Source: Amycolatopsis iheyensis (lineage in GTDB: Bacteria > Actinomycetota > Actinomycetes > Mycobacteriales > Pseudonocardiaceae). From it: DNA of 64,000 nt. Shown here in pieces: positions 34,964-44,500 of the stretch (position 1 is the first letter of the stretch; the number at the start of each line of letters is the position of its first letter). The translations under genes and the position numbers were made by a program. Under the pieces are notes generated by a model. That model did no database searches. It worked only from the letters and a program-made list of their open reading frames with translations, and was not told the origin of the DNA. The stretch spans positions 496,001 to 560,000 of the forward strand of contig NZ_JAMXQV010000002.1 in the NCBI RefSeq assembly GCF_024703995.1, read 5' to 3'.

Positions 34964-36133
34964 TCAGAATTTCACGTGGGCGAGGCTCTCCAGCGCGAGC
35001 TGTTCCAGGTGCCCGGCCGCGGCGGCACTTCCCCCCGCCGCGTGGAACGACGCCGCCACCGTCTCCGCCGCCCGGCGGTAGGACGGCTCGGTCAGCACCT
35101 CCTCGACCGCCGCGGCGACGCGGCCGGCGTCCGCCCGGCCGAAGCGCAGCCGGACGCCCGCGCCGGCCGCCACCACCTGGGCCGCCACGATCGGCTGGTC
35201 GTCGCGGATCGGTGCCACCACCAGCGGCAACCCGTGCCAGAGCGTCTCGCAGACGGTGTTGTGGCCCGCGTGGCACAGCACCGCGTCGACCCGGGTCAGC
35301 AGCGGCAGTTGCGGGACCTGCGGGCGCACCAGGACGTTCGGCGGGACGTCGCCGAGCACGCCGCCCGGGTCGGCGATCACCGCGCGCGCGGGCAGCCCGG
35401 CGAACGCGGCCGCCGCCGCGGCGAGGAACCCCGCGCCCGCTTCGGTGTTGGCCGTGCCCAGCGAGACCAGCACGGTCGGGCGGAGCGGGTCGAGCCACTC
35501 CCACGGAAAGTCCGTTGTGGACGGACGCGAGCCCAGCGCCGGTCCGACGAGCCGCACCCGTGGCGGGAGCGTGGCCGCGCCGAGCAGTTCGCGGGTGGTG
35601 AAGGCCAGCACGCCGTGCGGGGAAAACCGCGGGTCCGCCGAGCCGCGGCCGCCGGCGATCCGCGTCCGCAGGTCCGCGACCAGCGAGCCGACCCACTCCG
35701 CGACCTTCGGCATCCCGGCGAGCGGGTCCACCAGCTCGGCCGAGGTCGACGCCGAGGTCACCCACGGCAGGCCGCGGGCTTCGGCCAGCAGCCCGCCGGC
35801 CAGCGCCTGCTGGTCGGCGACCACCACGTGCGGGCCGAACGCGTCGATGGCCGCGCCGACCCCGGGCGCCATCGCGTCGGCCAGCGGGACGAGGAAGTCC
35901 TGCCAGAGGAACCGCAGCGCGGCGGGTCCCTTGAGCTCGGGTGGCCGGGCGGGGGCGCCGGGCGGCAGGCCGCAGGAGAACACGAGCGCGTCCGGGCCGG
36001 CCAGCTGCCACAGCAGCTCTTCGTGCCCGGCCCAGGCGACCTCGTGCCCGCGCGCGGCGAGCTCGGCCGCCACGCCCGCGGCCGGGTTGACGTGCCCGAC
36101 CAGCGGCGGGACCACGAACAGGAACCGGGCCAC
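34964..36133 (-). CDS. GT1-family (MGT/UGT-like) glycosyltransferase
   Basis: A 389-residue two-domain GT-B protein from a GTG whose bases overlap the hydrolase stop (GTAG). The N-terminus FLFVVPPLVGHVNPAAGVAAELAARGHEV is the acceptor-domain start of macrolide-type glycosyltransferases. The C-terminal donor motif is VDAVLCHAGHNTVCETLWHGLPLVVAPIRDDQP, the PSPG-like block in which H-x-G-x-N-T-x-x-E and D-Q contact the nucleotide sugar. It should attach a hexose to a hydroxyl or carboxyl of the synthase product, which makes the product a glycolipid or glycosylated polyketide. The sugar donor cannot be read. Confidence 0.88.
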   Translation of the reverse strand: MARFLFVVPPLVGHVNPAAGVAAELAARGHEVAWAGHEELLWQLAGPDALVFSCGLPPGAPARPPELKGPAALRFLWQDFLVPLADAMAPGVGAAIDAFGPHVVVADQQALAGGLLAEARGLPWVTSASTSAELVDPLAGMPKVAEWVGSLVADLRTRIAGGRGSADPRFSPHGVLAFTTRELLGAATLPPRVRLVGPALGSRPSTTDFPWEWLDPLRPTVLVSLGTANTEAGAGFLAAAAAAFAGLPARAVIADPGGVLGDVPPNVLVRPQVPQLPLLTRVDAVLCHAGHNTVCETLWHGLPLVVAPIRDDQPIVAAQVVAAGAGVRLRFGRADAGRVAAAVEEVLTEPSYRRAAETVAASFHAAGGSAAAAGHLEQLALESLAHVKF

Positions 36134-36939
36134 TACCGCACCCGGGCCGGGACGCGCGAGGTGTCGCGGACCCACTCGAAGATCAGCTCGATCACCTCGG
36201 CCGTCCGCTCGACCAGCACCGAGTGGCCCTGATCGGGCAGCACGACGCAGCGGCAGCGGTCCAGGTGCGACTCGAAGTGCGGGACCTGCGCGGCGAGCCC
36301 GGAGTCGCCACCGAAGATCGCGAACACCGGGCAGCGCACCGCCGAGAGGTCGGCCGCGATCGTCGCGCTGCGGGGGACGTCGTCGGCGATCGTGGTGGTC
36401 TGCAGGATCTTGTTCGCCGCCTTGGACAGCCGGGCGGTGTGGGCGCCGTGGTTCTCGGCGATCCAGCCGATGACCTCGTCGATCGCCAGCCGGGTCTTCG
36501 CGTCGGCGAGGCCGTCGGCCATGTGCCGCGTCCACTCTTCGGTCGGCGGCTCGCCTTCGATGACGACGACGCTCGCGACCCGGTCGGGCCGGGCGGCGGC
36601 CAGCCCGAACGCGACCGAGGCGCCGAAGGAGTTTCCCACAACGTGCACCGGGCGCGTGATCCCGGCCGCGTCGAGGACCGCGACGAGGTCGCCGACGAAC
36701 TGCTCCAGGTGGTAGCCGGCGGTCGGCCGGGTTGTGCGGCCGTGCCCGCGCAGGTCGTACATCAGCACGTCGAGACCCTGTTCGGCGAACGCCGGGCCGA
36801 GGGTGAAGTAGTAGCTGGCGAGGCTGTCGGTGAGCAGGCCGTGGACGCAGACGACGACCGGCGCGTCCCCGTCGAGCGGCACGTCCGGGGTGAGCCGCTG
36901 GACGTGCACGTCCAGCTCACCCGCGCGGAGCCGGCTCAC
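36133..36939 (-). CDS. Alpha/beta-hydrolase, candidate release thioesterase
   Basis: A 268-residue hydrolase from a GTG start that overlaps the ACP stop (GTGA). VVCVHGLLTDS is the oxyanion loop, GNSFGA the nucleophile elbow with Ser, and LPDQGHSVL the His region; an Asp lies in FAIFGGDSG. No integral thioesterase is seen in either synthase subunit, so this enzyme may release the chain from the ACP, or transfer it to another acceptor. A role in ester hydrolysis of a precursor is also possible. Confidence 0.8.
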   Translation of the reverse strand: MSRLRAGELDVHVQRLTPDVPLDGDAPVVVCVHGLLTDSLASYYFTLGPAFAEQGLDVLMYDLRGHGRTTRPTAGYHLEQFVGDLVAVLDAAGITRPVHVVGNSFGASVAFGLAAARPDRVASVVVIEGEPPTEEWTRHMADGLADAKTRLAIDEVIGWIAENHGAHTARLSKAANKILQTTTIADDVPRSATIAADLSAVRCPVFAIFGGDSGLAAQVPHFESHLDRCRCVVLPDQGHSVLVERTAEVIELIFEWVRDTSRVPARVR

Positions 36940-37241
36940 GCGCTCGCCCGCAGCGAGGTCACGATGTGCCCGACGAGCTCGCCGACGGTCAGCGCGATGA
37001 TCTCGTCGAGGTCGCGCTCGGCGATGAAGGTCGCGAAGTTGACGCGGTCGCCGTAGTGCTCGCGCAGCTGCCCGGACAACGCCACCAGGTCGACGCTCTC
37101 CAGCTCGAGGTCGTCGTGGAACGTCGTGTCCATGGTGATCTCGGCGTCGTCCAGCCCGTACTCCTCGAGCAGCTCACGCAGCATTGCGGCGACCCGGGCG
37201 AGCACAGTCACCTCGTCAGCGGCCGTGGTCTCGATGCTCAT
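36936..37241 (-). CDS. Stand-alone acyl carrier protein
   Basis: A 101-residue acidic protein of four helices. The phosphopantetheine site is S49 in FHDDLELESVDLVALSGQL, which differs from the DSIKR motif of the tandem ACPs in subunit A. Start ATG overlaps the stop of subunit B and its stop overlaps the hydrolase GTG. It may load the starter, accept the finished chain before the hydrolase, or carry the chain to the glycosyltransferase. The PPTase at the end of subunit B is the likely activator. Confidence 0.85.
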   Translation of the reverse strand: MSIETTAADEVTVLARVAAMLRELLEEYGLDDAEITMDTTFHDDLELESVDLVALSGQLREHYGDRVNFATFIAERDLDEIIALTVGELVGHIVTSLRASA

Positions 37242-40200
37242 TCCGCGGTCTCCTTCGTCTCTTCGGTCCAGGCGACGACGTAGCGGCGGGGCGGGTGCGC
37301 GACATCCGCGCACCGGACGCGGTGGTCCCGCCCGGCGGCGCGGACGGTGAGCTCGGCCGCCCCGGCCGCGACGACCTCGAAGTCGCGGGGCTCGCCCCGC
37401 AGGCCGGTGCCGAGCAGCTTCGCGACGGCTTCCTTCGCGGTCCAGAACCGGGCGAACCAGCGCTCCGGGTCACCGGCCAGGCTCGCGAACAGGGCCTGCT
37501 CGCCCGCCCCGAGCGCGGCGTCCACAGTGGACCCCGAGCGGGCGGCGACCTCTTCGACGTCGATGCCGCACGGCCCGTGGCGGGCGATCGCCACGCCGAC
37601 TTCCCCGCGGTGCGCCACCGAAACCGTCAGCGGCGGCAGCACCCGGCCGTACGCTCCGGTCGCGAACGGACGGCCGGCCTCGTCGTTGCCGATGCGCAGC
37701 TCGGCGGGGAACATCTCGGGCTCGCCCCCGGCCCAGAGGAACTGGCGGACGGCGTCCTTGGCGGCGATCCGCCCGAGCAGCCACTGCCGACGGCCGCGCG
37801 GCGGGCGGTGTTCGTAGGCGTCGCGTTCGGCGCCGGCGAGGTAGTTGCGCATGATCAGCTCACGGGTGGCCAGGTCCGGCCACTGCTCGCGCACCAGCGC
37901 CCAGCCTCCCGGCTGCTCCTTCGACAGCGTCGAGCGCTCGGGGGTCCGGTCGGCTTGCCGGACGTCCGGGGTGCTGTCGAACCGGCGGTCGCGCCAGCCG
38001 GTGAACTCGGCCCAGACCCGGCCTCGGTGGACGAGCTGCATGTCGGCGTCGAGGAACTCTTCGGTCAGCGAGGTGATCTTGACCAGGCACTCCAGCCGCT
38101 CCCCCGGCGCCGGGTGCGGGCCGTGGAACCGGATCTCCCGCATGGCGACCGGGAAGACGGTGGTGCGGTCGGTCAGCCGGGACATGATCCAGTAGCCGAG
38201 GACCTGGCCGACGTTGTCGAGCAGGGCACCCGGCGCGGCGGGCGTGGTCAGCACGGCCCGCGCGTGCCGGTCGCCGACCGCGGTCAGCTCGGTGACGCCC
38301 TGGAAGCGCGGACCGTGGAACATCCAGCGGTCGGCGTACAGCTCGGCCGCGGTCGTCGCCGGCACCTGCTCGGTTTCCGCGGCGAACCGCCACGGCGCGG
38401 GTGCGTCCGCCGGGTAGGCCGGAGCGAGCTCGACGACGGCTTGGGAGTAGCCGTCGAACGCGGCCAGCACCCGGTCGGCGCCCCTCGGCCGGACGCGCAC
38501 CGGCACGGTGACCGCCGGGACGGCCGTGATCCACTGGGTCAGCCGGACGTCGTGCACGGCGACCGCGCGCCGCCCGGGCGCGGCCTGCTCGGCGAAGCCC
38601 ATCAGGTGATCGATCACCGTGGTGGCCGGCACCACCGGCCAGCGGTCGCCGGGGTCCGCCTGCGGTGGCTGCTTGAAGAAGCAGTGGTCGAGCAGGTACG
38701 GCATCGTCTCGATCGAGACGTCGAGGGTCGTGTCGAGGTCCTTCGGCGCCGGGAGGCGGCGAGCCGGTCCGGAGAGCACTGTGGACGCGAGCGCGGCGGT
38801 GTCCTCCAGCAACGCGGCGAACTCCGCGGCGAGGGGCCCCTTACCGGCCAGGTCACCCACGGTGGAGGGCCGGGTGGCCGGCAGCGCGATGCGTGCGCGG
38901 ACCTGCTCGTCCAGCGAGATCAGGCGGCCGCCGAGGTCGAGCTTGACCGCCCTCGACGCGCTCTGGCGTTCGCCGGGCAGGCGGGCGAAGTCGGCGTCGA
39001 GCCCGTCTGTCCACAGCGCGGTGGCGACACGGCGCAGCTGCGCGAGCCCGGGACGCTGTGCCGAATGGGCGGCGACGACCAGGTGGTCTTCGCCGTGCAG
39101 GGTGTCCCCGACCAGGGAGCCGAGCTGACCCGCACCGAGCTGGACGAACGCGCGGAAGCCGGCGTCGTGCAGGGCTCGCACGAGCGGGCGGAACCGGACC
39201 GGCTCCAGGAGGTGCCGGACGAACAGCTCGCGGACGTCGGCTTCACCGGCCGGGTACTCCGACACGGTGGTCGCCGACCAGAGCGGCGGCTTCGGCGGGT
39301 GCAAGGTGAAGCGCGCGGCCGCTTCGCGGATCGGGCCGAGGTACGGCCGCAGCATCGGGGTGTGGAAGCCGGAGCGGAACGGCAGCACCTGCGCGACGAT
39401 CCCGGCGTCGCGGAACCGCGCGACGAGCGCGTCGACCTCGGCGGCCGGGCCGCAGATCATGGCCTGGTGGGGCGAGTTGTCGTGGGACAGCACGACGTCC
39501 TCGCGCCCGGCCAGGGCGTCGAGGACGCTCGCCGCGGAGGCGCCGACCGCCGCGAACGCGAGACCCGGCACCACCAGCGCGTCCGGGTCGAACCCGGTGA
39601 GGAAGGCGTCGACCTCGTCCTCGGCGTACACCCCGGCGACCGCCATCGCGGTCCACTCGCCCAGGCTGTGCCCGGCGACCGCGTCCGGCTCGACGCCGAG
39701 CCGGCCCAGCGCGGTGTGGAGCAGGCGGCCGAGTTCGAACACGGCGGTCCCCTGGCGGCCGACGTCGCCGATCTCGACGTCGGCGTGCCGCCAGGGCAGG
39801 CCGAAGTGGCGGGCGACGTCGCCGCAGTTCAGCGCGAGCTCCGACTCCAGGCCGGGGAAGACGAAGGCGAGCTTCCCGCCGCCGGGGCCGAGCAGCGGCC
39901 GGTCGGTGAACCAGACGTCGTTGCGGCCCCGCCACGGCTTCCCCCGCCCGACCGCCTTGCGGGCCAGGGCCAGCCGCTTCTCCGTCGGGTCGACCACGCC
40001 GAGCCGGACCGGACCGTCGCCGGTCGCCGGTTTGCCGGGCCGGTCGAGCAGGTCGCGGAGCTCGTCGACCGAGCGCGCGGCGAGCCGCAGCACGCGTTCG
40101 GGCTCACGCACCACGACCGGCGGGACGTGGCTCGGCGCTTGCTCCAGCACGACGTGGGCGTTGATGCCGCCGAAGCCGAACGCGTTCACCCCGGCCCGGC

Positions 40201-41500
40201 GCACCGGCGCGTCCCACGGCTTGGCGCTGTCCAAAGTGGAGAACCGGGTCTTCGCCAGCGCCGGGTGCGGGTCGTCGCAGTGCAGGGTCGGCAGCAGGAC
40301 ACCGTGGTGCACGGCGAGCGCCGCCTTGACGAGCCCGGCGATCCCGGCGGCGGGCATGGTGTGCCCGATCATCGACTTCACCGAGCCGAGCACCGCCGCG
40401 CCGGCACGGCCGAAAACCTCTACCAGGGTCGCGAGTTCGGCCGCGTCACCGGCCGGGGTCGCGGTGCCGTGGGCTTCCAGGAGCCCGATCGAGTCCGGGT
40501 CGGCCGGATCCAGTCCCGCGGTGGCCCACGCCTGGCGGACCGCGCGGACCTGACCACCGGAGTCCGGGTTGGCCAGGCTCGCGGTGCGCCCGTCGGAGGC
40601 GACGCCGGTGCCGGTGATCACGGCGTAGACGCGGTCGCCGTCCCGCTCGGCGTCGGCGAGACGCTTGAGCACGACGACACCGGTGCCCTCGCCGATCAGG
40701 ACACCGTCGGCGTCGCGGTGGAAGGGCCGGATGCGCTCGGTCGGCGAGAGCGCGCCGAGCTGGGTGAACACGCTCCAGAACGTGATGTCGTGGCAGTGGT
40801 GCACGCCGCCGGCGAGCACGACGTCGCAGCGGCCGCTCGCCAGTTCCGACACGGCGTGGTCGACGGCGATCAGCGAGGACGCGCACGCGGCGTCCACTGT
40901 GTACGCCGGGCCGCGCAGGTCGAGCCGGTTGGCCAGCCGGGACGCGGCCAGGTTGGGCACCAGCCCGATCGCGGACTCCGGCGCTTCGGGGCCGAGCTGG
41001 TCGGTGAACGCCTGCCGGACCGCGTCGAGCCGCTCCTCGCCCAGTTCCGGCAGCAGCTCGCCGAGGGTGCGCACGAGCTGGCTGGCGGTGCGGACGCGCT
41101 GGTCGAGGCGGACCAGCCCGGGCGTCAGGTAGCCGCCGCGGCCCAGCACGACCCCGACCTTCGCGCGGTCGGCGGGCAGCCGGTCCGGCCCACCCGCGTC
41201 GGCGACGGCCTGGGCGGCCACGCGCAGCGCGATCAGCTGGTCGGGTTCGGTGGTGGACACGGAGTTCGGCATGATCCCGAACCCGGTGACGTCCACTTCG
41301 GCCAGTTCGTCGACGAACCCGCCGCGGCGGCAGTAGACGCGGTCCGCGCGCCGCTCGTCCGGCGCGTAGTGCGTGCCGTCCCACTTCTCGGGCGGCACCT
41401 CGGTGATGGCGTCGACACCGCCGACGAGGTTGCGCCAGTACGCCGCCAGGTCCGGGGCGCCGGGCAGCAGCACCGACATCCCGACGATGGCGACGCGCAT
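37238..41500 (-). CDS. PUFA-synthase-like subunit B: KS-AT-DH-phosphopantetheinyl transferase
   Basis: 1420 residues. KS at about 1-440, with catalytic Cys in VDAACASS (about 201) and His in EAHGTATPAGD and KSMIGHTMPAAG, so it looks active and not a chain-length factor. AT at about 550-850 with GHSLGE (about 610). DH hotdog region at about 900-1170 with DHCFF (about 938) and LLDNVGQVLGY (about 1094). PPTase at about 1260-1420 with SVAHR, CGIDVEEV (about 1310) and WTAKEA (about 1353). An integral PPTase allows self-activation of the system. An alternative GTG at 41509 overlaps the stop of subunit A. The C-terminal PPTase recalls enediyne PKSs, but the domain order is different. Confidence 0.88.
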   Translation of the reverse strand: MRVAIVGMSVLLPGAPDLAAYWRNLVGGVDAITEVPPEKWDGTHYAPDERRADRVYCRRGGFVDELAEVDVTGFGIMPNSVSTTEPDQLIALRVAAQAVADAGGPDRLPADRAKVGVVLGRGGYLTPGLVRLDQRVRTASQLVRTLGELLPELGEERLDAVRQAFTDQLGPEAPESAIGLVPNLAASRLANRLDLRGPAYTVDAACASSLIAVDHAVSELASGRCDVVLAGGVHHCHDITFWSVFTQLGALSPTERIRPFHRDADGVLIGEGTGVVVLKRLADAERDGDRVYAVITGTGVASDGRTASLANPDSGGQVRAVRQAWATAGLDPADPDSIGLLEAHGTATPAGDAAELATLVEVFGRAGAAVLGSVKSMIGHTMPAAGIAGLVKAALAVHHGVLLPTLHCDDPHPALAKTRFSTLDSAKPWDAPVRRAGVNAFGFGGINAHVVLEQAPSHVPPVVVREPERVLRLAARSVDELRDLLDRPGKPATGDGPVRLGVVDPTEKRLALARKAVGRGKPWRGRNDVWFTDRPLLGPGGGKLAFVFPGLESELALNCGDVARHFGLPWRHADVEIGDVGRQGTAVFELGRLLHTALGRLGVEPDAVAGHSLGEWTAMAVAGVYAEDEVDAFLTGFDPDALVVPGLAFAAVGASAASVLDALAGREDVVLSHDNSPHQAMICGPAAEVDALVARFRDAGIVAQVLPFRSGFHTPMLRPYLGPIREAAARFTLHPPKPPLWSATTVSEYPAGEADVRELFVRHLLEPVRFRPLVRALHDAGFRAFVQLGAGQLGSLVGDTLHGEDHLVVAAHSAQRPGLAQLRRVATALWTDGLDADFARLPGERQSASRAVKLDLGGRLISLDEQVRARIALPATRPSTVGDLAGKGPLAAEFAALLEDTAALASTVLSGPARRLPAPKDLDTTLDVSIETMPYLLDHCFFKQPPQADPGDRWPVVPATTVIDHLMGFAEQAAPGRRAVAVHDVRLTQWITAVPAVTVPVRVRPRGADRVLAAFDGYSQAVVELAPAYPADAPAPWRFAAETEQVPATTAAELYADRWMFHGPRFQGVTELTAVGDRHARAVLTTPAAPGALLDNVGQVLGYWIMSRLTDRTTVFPVAMREIRFHGPHPAPGERLECLVKITSLTEEFLDADMQLVHRGRVWAEFTGWRDRRFDSTPDVRQADRTPERSTLSKEQPGGWALVREQWPDLATRELIMRNYLAGAERDAYEHRPPRGRRQWLLGRIAAKDAVRQFLWAGGEPEMFPAELRIGNDEAGRPFATGAYGRVLPPLTVSVAHRGEVGVAIARHGPCGIDVEEVAARSGSTVDAALGAGEQALFASLAGDPERWFARFWTAKEAVAKLLGTGLRGEPRDFEVVAAGAAELTVRAAGRDHRVRCADVAHPPRRYVVAWTEETKETAE

Positions 41501-41505
41501 GTCCG

Positions 41506-44500
41506 TCACCACCCCGAGGCGGTGTAGACGACCGCGGTCGTGTCGGGGCGGCCCCACGCCAGTTCGCGCAGCAGGGCGAGGGTGCCTTCCTCGGGGTCGA
41601 TCAGGGCGATGCCGCGGCGGGCGTAGTCACGCATGAGCTCGGGGGTGACCATGCCACCGTTCGGGCCGGTCGGCGCCCAGGGTCCCCAGTGGACGGTCAC
41701 CGCCCGGCCGGCGGGCCACTGCCGGCCGAGGGTTTCGAGCGCGTCGTTCGCGGCGGCGTAGTCCGCTTGGCCACGGTTGCCGAGGGTGGCGGCGATGCTG
41801 CCGAAGAGCACGACGAACTTCGGCTCGTCCGGCAGGTCCGCGGTCGCCTCCAGGAGGGTCCGGGCGCCGTCCGCTTTGGTGCCGTAGACGCGGGCGAACG
41901 ACTCGGGCGTCTTCTCGGCGACGAGCTTGTCCTCGATCACGCCGGCGGCGTAGACGATGCCGTCGAGGCGGCCGTGCTCGGCGTGGATCTCCTTGACGGC
42001 GCGGTGCACGGCTTCGGCGTCGAGGATGTCGACGGACTGGTAGCGCGCCGCCCCGCCGAGCTCGCGCAGAGTGGCCCGGACCTCGCGTTCGCCTTCGATC
42101 CGCCGGACGGCCCGTTCGATCTCGGCGGGGACGGTCAGCCCGCCCGCGATGAGCGCGGCACGCAGGTCCTTGGCCGACGCGGCCTGGGGATATTCGTCGT
42201 CGGCGGCGGGCACGGGCGTCCGGCCGAGCAGTTCGATCCGGCAGCCCGCGGCGGCGGCCAGGCCGGCGGCGAACCGGGCGGTGATGCCCCGGGCGCCGCC
42301 GACGAGCAGCACGACGGAGTCGCGGTCGAGACCGAGCGCGGCGGCTTCGGCGGCGCCGTCACCGGCCGGCCCCGCGCCACTGCTGCCGAGCAGGCCGAGG
42401 CTCTCCTCGGTCATCCGGAAGCCGCGGCGGGCACCACCGCCGACCCGGACCACCGGTTCCCGGTCCACAGTGGACAACTCGGCGACGAACGCGGCGGCCT
42501 GCGCGTCGACGCCGGCGGCCGGCTCCAGTTCGACCACGCGGGCCCAGGTTTCGGGGTACTCACGAGAGATGCTGCGGTAGAAGCCGCGCAGGCCTTCTCC
42601 CGGGCCCGCGGTGAGCAGCCACCTCGGGTTCTCGGCCAGGGCCGAACGGTACTTCGTGAAGTCGGCGGGCAGCGCCGGGCCGGCGTCGGGGTCCGGTAGG
42701 TGGAGCACGCCGTCGACTTCGATCTCGTCGACGACGGTCGCACCCAGCGCGGTGAGCTTGGTCTGTACGGCCTCGGCCAGCGGGCCGTGGCCGAGCAGGC
42801 GGAACCTGCGCCCGGCGACGTCCGGGACTTCGGCGGGCGCGAGGTCGAACGGGGTCATGACCAGCCGTTTGGGCGCGATGATGACCGGCGCTTCAGCGGT
42901 TTCCACCACAACCGGCGCCGCGGGCGCACCGCCGATCAGGTCGGCGATCGCCGCGGCGGTCCGGGCCTTGGCGAACTCCTCGACGTCACCACCGGCCAGC
43001 CCCAACCGCGACGCCAGCTCACCCGCGATCTCCGCCCGCTTGATCGAGTCCACACTCAAATCAGCCTCAAGATCGAGATCCGGCTCGATCATCTCCACCG
43101 GATACCCGGTCCGCTCCCCGATCACGCTCACCACGGTCTCCAGCACCGAGGCCGCCGGCGGCTCCACCCCGATCAGCTCGGCGATCGCCGCGGCCGTCCG
43201 GGCCTTCGCGAACTCCTCGACATCACCACCGGCCAGCCCCAACCGCGACGCCAGCTCACCCGCGATCTCCGCCCGCTTGATCGAGTCCACACTCAAATCA
43301 GCCTCAAGATCGAGATCCGGCTCGATCATCTCCACCGGATACCCGGTCCGCTCCCCGATCACCTCGACCACGGTCTCCAGCACCGAGCGCCCCAATGTGG
43401 CCTTCGGTGCGTCAGACGCACCCAAGGCGGCCTTCGGTGCGTCTGACGCAACCAAGGCCACATTGGGGCGCATTGGCGCCGGCGCGGAGCTGCCCAGGAA
43501 GCCCAGGAGGACGTCGCGCTGGGCCGCGATCATCTCCCGGCTCGTCTTCAGGAAGTCCGCCACCATCTCCTCGGACGACGACGAAGGCGCCGGCGCCGGG
43601 GCCGAAAGGCCGAGGGAGACTCGGGAAGCCGGGTGGAGGGCGTCCGCCGGGATGGTGCCGTCCGCCGTCCGGAGCAGGTGGCCGTCGACCGTCCACCCGG
43701 GACGCTTCGGCCGCGGCGCCGAAGCCGCGTCGACAGCGTCGCGACCGCGGAACAGCCAGCCCGTCTCGATCCGCACCCCCGACACCGCCAGCTGCGCCAA
43801 CGCCGCGAGGAAGCCCGGCACCCCACGACGTCCCGGCTGCTCGAAGCCGACCGTCCGATGGGGGCGGTCACCGAGGATGGCGCCGACCTGCCTGGCCAGC
43901 ACCGCACCCGGCCCGGCCTCGACGAACACCCGCGCCCCGGCCGCGTACATCGCCTCGACCTGCTCGACGAACCGGACCGGCGAGCCCACCTGCGCCGCCA
44001 GCTCGCCGCGGATCTCGTCCGGATCCGCCGGGTACGGCCCCGCGGTCCGGTTGCCGTACACCGGGACGGCGGGCCGCACGACGCCGATCGCGTCCAGGGC
44101 CCGGCCGAACTCCTCGCCCGCCGCGGCCACCAGCGGGCTGTGGAACGCACACGCGACCGAGATCCGCTTGGCGCCGAGCCCGGCCTCGCGCAACCGCAGC
44201 ACCGCCGCGTCGACGTCGGCCGTCGGCCCGGAAATCACCGTCTGCCGCGGTGAGTTGTGGTTCGCCAGGACCACAGTGGACGCACCGAGCACCGCCTGCA
44301 CGTCCGCGGCCGGCGCGGTGACCGCCGCCATCGCGCCCGGGTCCCCAGCCGGGACCGCGTCGAGGATCGCCGCGGCCCGGGCGTGGCTGGCGTGCAGCAG
44401 CGCTTCGGGGGTGAAGGTCCCGGCCGCGGCCAACGCCGTCAGCTCGCCGTAGCTGTGCCCGCCGACCATCGCGGGCCGGACACCGGCGCGGGTCAGCAGC

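Noticed and set aside
37184..41527. A 1447-codon plus-strand open frame opposite synthase subunit B
   Set aside because: It is the antisense shadow of a GC-rich gene; its translation is Arg/Gly/His-rich with no domain, while the minus strand has clear KS, AT, DH and PPTase motifs.
42934..43386. CRISPR-like direct repeats
   Set aside because: Units are 237 bp, in frame, and encode ACP domains.
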